Below, piece by piece: positions 33,988-45,627 of a stretch of 64,000 nt of DNA. Under the pieces are notes generated by a model, which worked only from the letters and a program-made list of their open reading frames with translations, was not told the DNA's origin and did not search any database. The position numbers were made by a program, and so were the translations under genes. Within the stretch, counting starts at the first letter, position 1. Each line of letters starts with the position of its first letter. This stretch comes from Colias croceus (taxonomy: Eukaryota; Arthropoda; Insecta; Lepidoptera; Pieridae): the NCBI RefSeq assembly GCF_905220415.1, contig NC_059562.1, forward strand, positions 2,619,501 to 2,683,500, in the 5' to 3' direction.

Positions 33988-34337
33988 ATGTGAAGGCATC
34001 ACGTGAAAACTAGCGGTTCGATTTCTATGAAACTTGGTATAATTATACCTTATTATCCTGGGCGTAAAATAGGATACTTTTTATCCTGGGAAAATACGTA
34101 GAAAAAAATTAATCTTAATTTTTCAGTTTTATCCACAGGTTTTATCCATAGACGTTGTTCCGTAGAACCGCGAACACACGTTGCGTATTATTATAGGCCT
34201 AGCCGTATTTGGGAATTGGGTCCAATAGATATTTATAAGATGTTATTGTCAGAGGTAGGTACCTACTCTAAATGGAGAAATAAACCATCCACGCGAAGAC
34301 CGACATCCGCGCGGACGGAGTCGCGGGCGGAAGCTAG
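33800..34337 (+). repeat. CTAG-type element, family D, long form with CTGT microsatellite
   Basis: A|TCTATACATATAATAAATCT, GCAGGGGGTGTTACTGGATC, a 66-base TGTC tract (33921-33986), CATCACGTGAAAACTAGCGG, AACTTGGTATAATTATACCT, then about 190 bases absent from the other two copies, and the end CGGAGTCGCGGGCGGAAGCTAG|T. Confidence 0.85.
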
Positions 34338-34453
34338 TTACACATAAAAATGCAAAAATCGTTTATCTGATGGCGGAAATACTGTAAGTATTAATAACTT
34401 ATTTTATATATTATCTTTATTAAATTATAGTTCAACACAGTATTATTTTCACA

Positions 34454-34760
34454 CTAGCTTCGGCCCGCGACTCCGTCCGCGAGGAAAAATTAAGATTTTT
34501 TTTTCTACGTATTTTTCCGGGATAAAAAGTATCCTATTTTATGCCCTGGATAATAAGGTATAATTATACCAAGTTTCATCGAAATCGAACCGTTAGTTTT
34601 CACGTGATGCCTGAACATACAGACAGACAGACAGACAAAATTTTTTTTAATCACATATTTGGGTTTGATATCGATCCAGTAACACCCCCTGCTATTTATT
34701 TTTTCAATATTTTCAATGTACAGAATTGACCCTTCTACAGATTTATTATATGAATATAGA
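34454..34760 (-). repeat. CTAG-type element, family D, short form
   Basis: The minus-strand partner of 33800-34337, 116 bases away with GC-rich ends facing: A|CTAGCTTCGGCCCGCGACTC, GGTATAATTATACCAAGTTT, about four CAGA units, CCAGTAACACCCCCTGCTAT. It lacks the same 190 bases as the copy at 49268. The two opposite copies could form a hairpin of about 300 bp arms. Confidence 0.85.
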
Positions 34761-37352
34761 TAAGAGTTACTTAAAAAAAAAACAAAACTATAATACATAC
34801 CTCTCTCTGTCTGAAATTTTTCGTGTGAACTTCAAGCATTCGGACATTTGGCGCCTAACAATACGGTATTTTAAATTCGAGTAGTATATTTTTGTGTATT
34901 CTCTGCTACTAGGTTCTAAAGAATATTCCAGAATTATAAAAAAGGTGTAGATCGTTATTAGTAATCTCGAAATGCGCCAAATTTTACTTATATCTTTTTC
35001 GCTTACGATAGTTGAATCATGTCATTTTACTTTTACATCTAATCGTGTGTACCGTTTTTCAAGATCGAATGCTGTGTTAGTAACCTATTACCTATGTACA
35101 CCTTTTTACTTATATTCTACAATTTCCTACAGTCTATGTATATTATAGCATATTCTGTACAACAGAACCATAAGATCTGCTACATAAGCTCATAAAATAG
35201 CCCTGCATTCACGTAATAATATCTATATGAACCCTCTTCACAATGGGCAGTGTTGGGCGAGTAGAGTGATCGGCCGTCGTTGCAGATGTTTATTCATAAT
35301 CAGGGTAATGGCCGCAAACATCGACAATCATTTATTGGGCCAACGCTGCCAATTGTGTAAAAGGCACACATAGCCATCGATGAGGGTCATTTATCATAAA
35401 TGTCGAACCCGCCCTGAAAACTAATCATCTCTTATGTCGGCTAATTGACGGGATCATATTTACATAATAAGATAGATGGCACTTTTCAAGTATTTAGAAC
35501 CTTATCTGAATATTGGTTGTGCTTCGCGGTTTTGTTTGACGTTTTCGAAAGAAGGGTCCTGGAAATTAGCATATTAGTAGGTTATGTCTTTATTTAATTG
35601 AATAAACAGTAAATAAGTGTAATTTTAACATAAATGACGTGGACAATGATCACGACAACTGTTTTGCTACTATTGAAAAAAGTTTAGTCAAAATGACCTA
35701 CCCCATTGAGCTATAATATCATCTTCTTACTAAATAAGATCAAAAAAAACTATGTGTATGCGTGTTAAAAATTTACTTAATTTTAAAATATCATATCTAC
35801 TTTCGTACGAAATTTCACTAAAATCAAAACTGTAAAACATACAAACCTTACTCTATTGCTCCCAAGGACCCATCGCTTATCTAAATTCCATTAATCTTAA
35901 CCTATAAAATTAACGAAACAATATAAACAACTAGCTTTATTACTAGGTCATAACAAAAAATAATTAAAAGGACGTCATGTTGTACCGGGGTGCGGCTTTA
36001 AGGTGCGATCATAATGGACTCCTTTGTTGTATTTGGATCGATAGCTGGCGTTTAAAAGTTGGCTTGAAAGTTTATAGCAAAGGCTAGGTTGAATAAAGAA
36101 AGGTGTGTGTGTAGAAGTAGATAATTTCGTTGAATGGATAGCTGAAATAAGCTGTTTTATAATTTCAGACATGAACACAATGGTGTTCCACTTTTCGAAA
36201 AGGGTTGGATTAATCGTGCGTTTAACGGCATCATACCTCATCTAAATTGTACATTGAACTCCCAATAGATGCAAAAGCTTATTGGATATGATGATATTTG
36301 ACGCTCTTTCATATAAACAAACACAAACACAACTTCAGCGCTATCAAGAGAAATAAATCTATAAAAAAACTTGTGGTCTATAATACTTTATGTAATTCGG
36401 TAAAAATGTATATTTCTAATGGTGAAATAATATTTTAAATCGATCTTCGATATCTCCAACTTTTTCAGTCAAAAAATACAAACAAAATATTTTCTCTTCA
36501 CAAATTACTACAGACAGACAACAGATAATTATAATGCATTAAACATTATGAACGCACCCGAATCGCTAAATGATAGGCGCGCCGGGAAGTGGGTGCGTAC
36601 TCCAGCAGACAGTAACTGATGAAGCGGACATGTATACCCATTTTATATATATTTTGCACAATATTGCCCTGTTTTAAGTAGGTATGTAAAGCTTTTGAAT
36701 TTAAATCAAAAGCTCTGATACTGTAACATACTTGTTATGGTATGATTTATTGATGAGTAAAAAGTCCTGTTGACTTGATAATTTTCGCGTATCATCGACT
36801 TGTATCATGTTTGCTAGTGTGAAAACGATCACGATCATGATACCTACACGTGTCGTAAATAATACTAATAATAATTGATGATTTAATATCGTAAGATACG
36901 GTACTTATGGTCAAAATGGGCATCCACACTAATTATAGGATACTCGATACGATACTTGATGAGTGTAATGTACGATTTTGAATTAAATCCGTCAGATTAA
37001 ACTGCAGAATATCAATTGAATCTAACAGTCAAGCACACAGACATACTGATGAGGCTAATAAAAGCGTGTTAAAACTGTTTCTGCTAAACTTTTGAAATTA
37101 CAAAAACAGTTACGTACGTAGTTATTTTTCTAGCATGTATACTATAAAACATAGTAGGTACAATAAATTACCACTCCATTTAAAATTTCTATCAATATAA
37201 TCAACTGTAACATAAAAGTTTCCACATCCGATATTAGAAAAGTTTAATGAACACAGCAGTACAGTTCCATAACTTTGTATTTATTTATTAGCTGCTGAAA
37301 TCGATTCGATAGCCCATCCTATAGAGAAAAAGATCGTGTTCCTAGCACGTGT
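34761..37352. other. No gene recognised
   Basis: AT-rich with one moderate-GC island at 35262-35415 (separate entry). ACGCACCC and GGGTGCGT face each other at about 36552-36598 around AGGCGCGCCG. An 88-codon minus-strand frame (35975-36241) has no motif. Confidence 0.45.
35262..35415. promoter_or_regulatory. Candidate regulatory element rich in TTTAT/ATAAA sites
   Basis: A repeat-free, balanced-GC block with TGTTTATTCATAATC, AACATCGACAATCATTTATT and GTCATTTATCATAAATGTCG (an inverted pair of TTTAT cores). Posterior-Hox and forkhead proteins bind such cores, but this is motif matching only. Confidence 0.2.
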
Positions 37353-37458
37353 CAGAAGTGAAACTTCTTTGGCAAGATTCAAAACCAAAATCGTCGCCTT
37401 AATCGATAACGTGACGGTATTGCCAAATTTTACTCTCAACTAAAGAAGTTTCACCTCA
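37353..37458. mobile_element. MITE with GAAGTGAAACTTC termini, subfamily 2 (copy 2)
   Basis: Left AGAAGTGAAACTTCTTTGGC, right AACTAAAGAAGTTTCACC; the interior CCAAAATCGTCGCC and AACGTGACGGTATTGCCAAA are the complement of the interior at 29491-29620. Confidence 0.75.
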
Positions 37459-40400
37459 GAATATATTTTAGTATTTTTAATCGTAAAAGAGGCTATTGAC
37501 AAGTTTAACTTGTGTAACTGTGTATCGTAGCTTTGTAATGTACGAACCGATGCGTGTGAGGTTTTTCGAATTAAAAGGTTGGTTGAATACAGTTATCTCG
37601 AAGATATTGTAGTAATCATTGGTAGTTGTATAAAATAGGCTATCATTTGAAGTAGTATTCGAATCTAGGCCGAAGTTTTCTACTTACAAAACAATATTTT
37701 TCTTAAGATTTTCGATAATGACTTCGCTTTTCTTATAATATTCTATTGGGAAATTCTAACCTATCTTACGTTTAGTAAATATTTTTTTATATTACAAAAT
37801 ATTTCAATGTTTAATAAATAACAAGTATAAAACGTGAATGCCTATAACGCGCGACGTGCTATTTCGTTATTTCATATCACATGACATTTCCCGGCTATTT
37901 TCATCCCAAAAAGAAAATTCATTACATCCTAATTATAATCCTTTAAATGCACACAAGCGATAAAATAAAATATTTATCTAATAAACCTGCCATAAAGTAG
38001 TATGACACCTAAATCTTCTTTATCCCCTTTAAGAAAATTCCTTACTAAATTACAAAGGTATAATCGCAAAATTAAAATAACGTCTAAGTCATCATTCATG
38101 CTGATTGGCTTATTTCTTGTCAAAACCGACACGACGTAACTCACTTCTTAGTCGAGGAAATTTAAAGCTTATGATAACGTAGTTAGGGGATATTTTTCTT
38201 TGTGTGTAAAAAGTTTTATATCGTTCTAACGATTTACTTCAGGCATTTGTCAAGGGCGGGAGGAATTAATTAATTTTAAGGTAAGTAAGGGTGAGGCGTT
38301 AGTTTTATTGTGTGCTAGTGTTTACTGTTGACGACATTTCGTGATGAAACTTGTGATTGTAGATCGAGTCAGATAGTAAAACATGCGATCCCCTTGTAAT
38401 TGAGAAAATGTGTGTATAACGCAAATATAACCTGAAAGGTTTAGTATTTACACGTATTACTTCGAAATGTTGCTAATTTTTATATTACGGAAAAGTGGGC
38501 TGCATGCCATTTTCAACCCAAAATGTTGTTTCAATTAACTAACACAATTCAAAGATGAATAATTATGTATTTTAATCATCCATCAATCATATTTTACGCT
38601 TTACACATTTCCTGTAGTAGAGTACCTAATTCTGAAATAATTGAACCATACCAATGTATATACCATTTTTATTTTTCATTAAAAACTATAAATTATTTCA
38701 ATTATTCAACTAAAATATTTTCTTAAAAATACAAAAATATACAAGTAAATTCATCCCCAAGAACAACATATTATAATAATATGGCCATTTAAAAATAACG
38801 CAAAAACTGCGCTGCGGTAACATACATCACTCTACGTCAAACATAAAAAAAGTTGAACAGAACAACATGATAGTCATTAGTGGTAATTAAACAACATCGG
38901 TACAAAAGCTATACTTACACCCAAAAACAAAACACGAACATTCTCAGCCTTAACGTAAACGACTTAAAAACTAATACGCAATCAATAATTATACGTTTCT
39001 GAACCCAGCGGCCGTTGACAGATCATTCGTCACCTCTGATTGGCTAAGCTAAGTTGCCGCCAAAAACGTTCGAATGACATATGACAGCTGTCAACTTAAA
39101 CCGCCCGCTGATTTGTTATTTGACATACTTGACTCGGTTTTAAATAAACTGTGATTCATTCAAGCTTATTTTATACTCAAGTTCTATTTCAGATTGGAGT
39201 CTTTCATTCATGCTTTTCATTGTAAGTTGGTTTACTATCAATTTTTATATTAACTCGTTTCTTTATAATCTAATCACGTATAGTTTGGAAATAACTTTTT
39301 TACAAAGCTCTTCCAATCTATATTCCAATATATAAGTATTTGCCAATTAGGTACTGAGTAATTGAAAAAAAGTAAACACAGTAGATAATAAGTACATTTT
39401 AATGTGTAGTTAATATATTTTAAAAATGTCTCAATAGAATAATATCTTTGAAAACCAATACTGTGCGGACTATAATCCTTCTAATTCAAAAATAAATATA
39501 ACCTTTTATAAACAGTCCAATATTATTAAGTGTTTATATTACAATGAATGTCTTTTGGAATTTCTCGAGATTTCTTTTTTCTAAGAAAGCTCGGGCAATA
39601 AATTTTCATTTGTGTCCGTTTATTGTGAGCCGTTTCGTAGTAAATAGTAATTCAAATATAAACTGAAAATCCTCTTTGAGAATTAAAATTAATCTAGCTG
39701 AGCGGATGTAACTTGTAATTATTTATTTTAATCATTTTTTGATACTTTTTTGTTAGTATATTATTTTCAGAAAAGGCGGTAAGGTAGTTTATATGTAACA
39801 TTCGTTGCAAAATTTGTAACTTGTATTATTTTATTTATGTTGTGGGAAGGCTCGTGCCTTGTATGTTCGTACATAATTATTAAGTATGTTCAAAAATGTT
39901 AAAATATAAAAGATGCAGCACTGTGATATGGTAGCTGAAAGTACAACATCTACATCTATTAAGAATAAATTAATAACTAGGTTATTTTGAGTCTTTACCT
40001 AACAGTAATGATATAGAAATATTTGCGTAAATTGCAAGTTCGTCCGCAAAACTGAGCGCCACAGCTAGTATGAAATAAGTTCAAATAAACTACTTACTTG
40101 TCTCACTTTATCTACGCGATATACTGAAACATATTAAGAAAGAGAAGATTTGGTTAGATTTCAATGGATTCTCGCGAGGAATGACAAATGTCGTGTTTTA
40201 CATTATATTATATTAAAAAAAAACTAGGTCGGTTACCATGCTTCCTATTTCCTAATACTAAAAAAGCTTCAAAAGTAAATTCAACATAAAAAGTTTTTTC
40301 AGACCAATCAAACGTGACAGGAAACTTCTTTATATCCCGCTAAAAATTATAAACTAAATTAATTCATTAATAATCTAAATACCACCCTATATCTTTTACT

Positions 40401-42549
40401 TTGTCTGAATCAAAATGATATCATGACTGTCTGTAGACTTTGGTAACAAAAAATCATATTAAAATTAAAGTGAACCGCTATATTAAAAACATCATTTGTT
40501 TTGTCGTATGCCTTCGACACCCTACGATCGGAGTAGGTACACTAATCAAGAAACCTTACATTTCTAACAAATAATTCGTCAAACTTGTTTGCAACTCGTG
40601 ATTGCTTGCCTAATGAACGTACAGATAGACGTTCCTATTGTTTCCCGTACTAAATTAAATCCGCCCTTACAGAAAAACAACACGTATTCCAAAGCAGGAA
40701 GGAATAAATTAGCGTACACAGATAATCCTGCCCTAAATGTATTAATTTCCTTTCTTCAGCCAATTCACCTATTGTTTCGTTTTTAAATTGAGTTATATAG
40801 AATAAACAATTAATTTATTCGTGGACATTTGTTACTTTTGACGCTTAATCAAGCTTTTGTCTCACATTGTGTTTTAAGTCACAAAATGTTGATTATTCCA
40901 AAATAATTAATTCTTAGACACAAAGTGACAGCACAATTGGCATGCAATGTTTTGAATAATGGAAATAACTTAATTGAACAGAATACGAAACAATTTATAA
41001 TGTTATCTTTGTATTGAAATAAAGGACGATTACGAAACCTTTTATGTAGGTAACTTGAAGTAGTAATTCTTCATAATTAATTACTATCATAAGTAATTAA
41101 TTAATTAATTCTTAAAATATATCAATAAATTAAATTAATCTTTCATTTCATTCATTCTTTTCATTTTTCATTCTCTCTCTCACACACTGAAATACGCGCA
41201 TATTAAAACCAATAAAAAGTCTTGACAACATTTCAATTAATAACAACCAACAATATCCGTGTTTAAAATAATATTAAAAGGCGCAATGAAAACATTTTCT
41301 TCATAAACGTTCGCTTAGAGCAATAATACTAAAATCGCATTACCGAAGGCTTTACTCAAATAGAATCGATTAGCGCCGTTTAAGTGGAAATAATAACATT
41401 TTACATCAATTACGAATACTTTGGATTCCTTTGGAAGGAGTGAAAGTTTTTGAATCAAAGCTTTTGTTTGTTAGATTATGGTAGTGGTTGATATAACAAA
41501 TAAGTAATATAAAACAAATAAATAGTGTTATTACTTACTGATGTAATTAGCATGCCAAAATACAAAGAAAGTTTGAAAATAGTTTTTGCAACTACCCTCC
41601 TAATAGCTCTGTCTGATCTTTTAACACGTTAGTTTATTGTTTTTTTTTTTCGTTAGATTCTTACAAACCAATAGTGGAATCGAATAGGCAAACGACAAAA
41701 ATATTGCATTTGATGAAAGCCTTATAGGCATAATGTAAATTACGTACTTATTTATCAAAATATTTTACATATTGTGGTTAGGTTCAATAACGTAAAAAAT
41801 TACATAGTTTTTCCAAAAAATATTCTAACTAAATTATAATTACATACAAACTAAAAAAACCACAATTGCGACAATTCACTGTAGTGCCTTGTCTAAATTG
41901 CGTGACAGGAGTCTGAGAGGGATGGTGCTATTTGTCCTTCCCTTAGTGCGATAGAGATAGGGCGATCGTTAGCGGGACATCACTTAGAGCTGCTTGACCC
42001 GAGGGAGGTGTTATTTTCCGGCCAAAATCGATTCAAACAAATGGAACGAATCGTTATTTGGAATTTTCGTAGCACATGACTATACAAAAATGTTGTATAT
42101 TTTTGTCTCTATATTTACTTTGCAATACATATCTTATTTTTCCTACGCAAAATATGTAACATAGCCTAATGTTAGTTTTCCCTAAAGGTAAGAAGTTCGG
42201 CATATTTTTTGATAAACTTTGTCTTCAACAACTTGTAACTCTATCCACTCGATAATTGCTTTATGTTCAAATCTATTATCTAACTACAATATAGTAGTGC
42301 TTTGGAAAAAGAACAAGGTATTTTTTTTAGATATGTTATGAATACACATAAATAAATTTGGATTTTTTCTTACAGGTTACTTCACTACACGTGTAAGAGC
42401 GGATCCTACATAAACTGAACGTAAGAGAAGCCTTTACCTATACATATTAATGCGAAGTTATTAAATTTTCACTTCTATAATTATCCCTATAAGTAAATTA
42501 CTTTATGCCAGAAACTGACGAGACTCGAACTGGTTAAAACTAATTTTAA
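37459..42549. other. Five kilobases without recognised genes
   Basis: AT-rich. Two notable spots: the CCAAT-box/splice-site region at 38995-39230 (separate entry) and 41890-42010, where ATTGCGTGACAGGAGTCTGA and GTGCGATAGAGATAGGGCGA resemble parts of interspersed repeats but could not be bounded. TAAT repeats occur near 41096. Confidence 0.45.
38995..39230 (+). promoter_or_regulatory. Candidate promoter or micro-exon region
   Basis: A GC-richer block with an inverted CCAAT box (CTGATTGGCTAA, 39036-39047) and CAGCGGCCGTTGACAG is followed by TTCTATTTCAG|ATTGG and then TTTTCATT|GTAAGT. The AG at 39191-39192 and GT at 39222-39223 would bound a 29-base exon; alternatively the donor ends a 5'-UTR starting upstream. 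No coding frame can be claimed. Confidence 0.2.
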
Positions 42550-42764
42550 TCCATACTAATATTATAAATGCGAAAGTAACTCTGTCTGTCTGTCTGTTAC
42601 TCAATCACGCCTAAACTACTGAACCAATTTTCATGAAATTTGGTATGGAGATATTTTGATACCCGAGAAAGGACATAGGATAGGTTTTATCCCGGAAATC
42701 CTACTGGAACGGGTTTTTCTTTGAAAACGCGGGCGAAGCTGCGGGCGGAAAGCTAGCTAGCTAG
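42550..42764 (+). repeat. CTAG-type element, family B
   Basis: A|TCCATACTAATATTATAAAT, GCGAAAGTAACTCTGTCTGT, TTTTATCCCGGAAATCCTAC, TTCTTTGAAAACGCGGGCGA, end GCTGCGGGCGGAAAG followed by four CTAG-containing AGCT units (42751-42766). Confidence 0.8.
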
Positions 42765-43404
42765 CTGTTAAATATAATAACATTCAGGCGTTATCAATTA
42801 TTATTAGTAGTTACTTTTCGAATTATTTTTTAACTTTTCGTTTGAATAATGATGGTAACTTTTATTTATCGAGATATTGATTTATTGTTAACTATATCAA
42901 TGTTTAGTTGAAAATAAACGATAACTATTTTGGATTATTTAACCTTACTATTAATATAATAAAGAAGAAAGATATGTTTTTGTTTGCATCGATTTAACTC
43001 ACAAACTACTTGATCCGTTAAAAATTATTTTACCAATAGAAGCTACATTTTTAGTGATCCTAATAAAGACTGATTTTTTTTTTATCCCGTGTCAAACCGG
43101 GCGATCCCAAGCAAACTGCGAGTTACTAATAAAACTTTCTTAAATAATTTTTAAGCTTTTCAGAATATAAGACAATGGCCTACACAAGAGTCAAGAGTAG
43201 GAAAGGACACTAATTTCACCTGGACAAGAGAATAAAACGGTCATTAAAATGAATCGATATATTCGCTATTTAACAGCTATAAGCCAGTCATTGTGACACT
43301 AGGAAGGAAGCAATTTGTGGGAAATGTGCCTAAGGATGATGGATGGACGGAAACTCTGGGCGATTACCACGAATCGGGTTGTCATTAACGGGTTTTAAAT
43401 ATAG
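42765..43404. other. No recognisable gene or repeat
   Basis: AT-rich, no coding signal. Confidence 0.5.
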
Positions 43405-43640
43405 CTTTTTTTATAGTAACCCTAGCAATAGGGCTGACGACTCACTTGGTGGTAGGTGATAGACGCCTCCCATGACGATCACAGCTTTGGGAACACTGCG
43501 ATCGTATTGCCGGCTTAAGAAGGATGTTGGGTTTTCAGGAAGGTGAAGGCTCTTTGTTTGAAGGTTCCCATGTCGTACTGGTTGGGGAACACGGAAGGAG
43601 GTAATTTGTTCCACAGGAGTGTGGCTCGGAGCAGGAAGTG
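43405..43640 (-). pseudogene. LINE 3' end fragment (rtjk/CR1-like)
   Basis: Read on the minus strand this gives LWNKLPPSVFPNQYDMGTF followed by KQRAF and a stop. That is the same C-terminal signature as the RT at 12331 (WNSLPASVFPEKYNMGIF), so it is the last ~35 codons of ORF2 of a related element. A 3' UTR with GTCATGGGAGGCGTCTATCA follows and ends in ATAAAAAAAG. The rest of the LINE is missing by 5' truncation. Confidence 0.8.
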
Positions 43641-44056
43641 CAGTGAAGTGAATAGCTAAGTTAGAAAGAACTAGACTGAAGAACTTTCTGCGAGTTTTGA
43701 ATTTTAGAAATGTTTTTTCATTGGTTCACTCTTGGTCTGCAGTTATGACTGAGGTCTAGGTAAATAAGCTACTTTTTTTAGATACACACCAAGGAGGGAA
43801 ACCTATATGGAGGCACATTTTCACGTGGTAAGACGTAGTCCAAACAGCGTGCAAAAGCTACAATAGTATCTAATAACTAATACAATATAGGCATAATGAT
43901 ATTATAAAATTAAAGTACGTTATAACTGAAATGACCTACACTTCAGCACATTTTGAGCCACTCTTTTAATCAATTATGAAAACATAAACAAACATGATGA
44001 AAAAAGTGACAATGAAGAATTGACAAACTTCGTCTTACGAACATGTAGTGAAGTTG
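43641..44056. other. No recognisable gene
   Basis: Non-coding by inspection; the first bases may still belong to the LINE fragment. Confidence 0.45.
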
Positions 44057-44273
44057 TATCACAATATACAGATACAACCAGTAGGGAAACTTCATACAAA
44101 CGTTCGAAATGGCTCACGCACACAAGCGTTTACGAGAATGGTAAGGGTATTAAGACAATTGACAGATATAAGAATACCCTCACGATTCTCGTAAACACGC
44201 TTGCTTGTGTGCGTGACCCATTTCGAACGTTTGTATGAAGTTTCCCTACTGGTTGTATCTGTATATTGTGGTA
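44057..44273. mobile_element. Hairpin element with ~95-bp arms
   Basis: Arms 44057-44151 and 44173-44273 match as reverse complements with few mismatches around a 21-base loop. Landmarks: AGATACAACCAGTAGGGAAA, ATACAAACGTTCGAAATGG, CGCACACAAGCG. The right arm has six extra bases relative to the left next to CACACAAGC. It has no coding role; the reading frame across it is a consequence of the structure. Probably a foldback MITE, single copy here. Confidence 0.85.
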
Positions 44274-44889
44274 ATATTCTCGTAGAGCCTGCATTTAATT
44301 AGCCAAGCCGCAAGCCACTTGAGAGTAACACGCAAGCTGTTTTTAATGAACTTTTTGTTGGCGCTTTCTTATCTACGAAATAGCAACTTTTCGAAGTATT
44401 TACTGGGAGTATGAAACTTTGGACGAAAGTTTATTCACAATTTTTTATGGAATTTACGGAAAGCGAAAACTATGTACCTAACCTAAAAAAGGATAAAATA
44501 CATCGTCCAATTGGTAAAAATCATCCAATATATAGAAATAAGTATATTGATAAAGATTTACAAGCAAATTGAGTTGTATTAAATATTTTTAAGCGTTTGC
44601 AAACAAATTATTAAACAATGAAAATGGCCAATTAATAAAATCACTTATTAATTAGGTAAATGCGAGTTAATAGGTTTGTACTGTGACCAATTTCGTATAT
44701 TTACTTTATCAAAAATTACAATAATTTCATGAAAATTAAATGCATCATTTTCTCTATTTATTCTCGATACCAATATTATAAATGTAACTCTAGGCTCTAG
44801 CAATTAAAAAAAGTAACTCTTATCTTACGTTGCTCTTTTATAAACAACATAATATTATGTAATATCGGCTCTGTCCCATATATAAATTA
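44274..44889. other. No recognisable gene
   Basis: AT-rich. CCAATATTATAAATGTAACTC near 44771 resembles the 5' end of family B, truncated. Confidence 0.45.
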
Positions 44890-45084
44890 CTAGCTGGGCC
44901 GCGCGGTTTCACCCGCGTGGCTCCGTTCCTGTTGGTCTTAGCGTGATAAATGATAATATATAGCCTATATTACTCGTGGATAATGTAGCTTTCGAATGGT
45001 GAAAGAATTTTTATTAAATTCGGTCCAGTAGTTTATGAGCCTATTCATTACAATCAAAGTTTTCCTCTTTATAATATTAGTGTA
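44890..45084 (-). repeat. CTAG-type element, A/B chimera
   Basis: A|CTAGCTGGGCCGCGCGGTTT, CACCCGCGTGGCTCCGTTCC and CTGTTGGTCTTAGCGTGATA are family A, while the other end, CAAAGTTTTCCTCTTTATAA then TATTAGTGTAGA, is family B/AAAGAGGAAA. Confidence 0.75.
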
Positions 45085-45434
45085 GAAAAACTAATTTCGT
45101 TCTTTTTTCAATTCCTATTATAATTTAAAAGCAATTCTGACACCATATTTTATGAAACTTCCCTTAATTTTAATATCATGTTATAATACTTCCATCAAAC
45201 TTATACGTAACTAAAAACTCTACAAACACACACACTAATACATTTTTAATTACACACATGCGAATATCTTCGAGAGGAACTTTACAAGCGTTCATCAGAA
45301 ACACGTCTTTATAGTTTTAAACAAAACTTTCAGATTGTTTTAGATGTTAAAATTTCACTTTGTTAACTTTAAATTGAATATCACAAAATTTATGAACTAA
45401 CTACTTCTGCCACTTCTCGAACATAATACAATGA

Positions 45435-45627
45435 CTAGCTGTGCCCCGCGGTTTTATCCGCATTGCTATCTAGCTTGCTGTTTTTAGGGTGATGCATACC
45501 TATAGCCTTCCTCGGTAAATGGAATATCTAACAGTGAAATAATTTTTCAAATCGGACCTATAGTTCCTGAGATTAGCGCGTTCAAACGAACAAACAAACT
45601 CTTCAGCTTTATACTATTAAGTATAGA
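45435..45627 (-). repeat. CTAG-type element, family A
   Basis: A|CTAGCTGTGCCCCGCGGTTT, TAGCCTTCCTCGGTAAATGG, GTTCCTGAGATTAGCGCGTT, AACAAACTCTTCAGCTTTAT, ending GTATAGA|T. Full length. Confidence 0.85.

Noticed and set aside
34505..34798. 97-codon frame (minus) and 62-codon frame (plus)
   Set aside because: Both lie inside the family-D element and reflect its conserved non-coding sequence.
44020..44238. 72-codon plus-strand frame
   Set aside because: It is read across the two arms of the hairpin at 44057-44273 and has no protein-like features.
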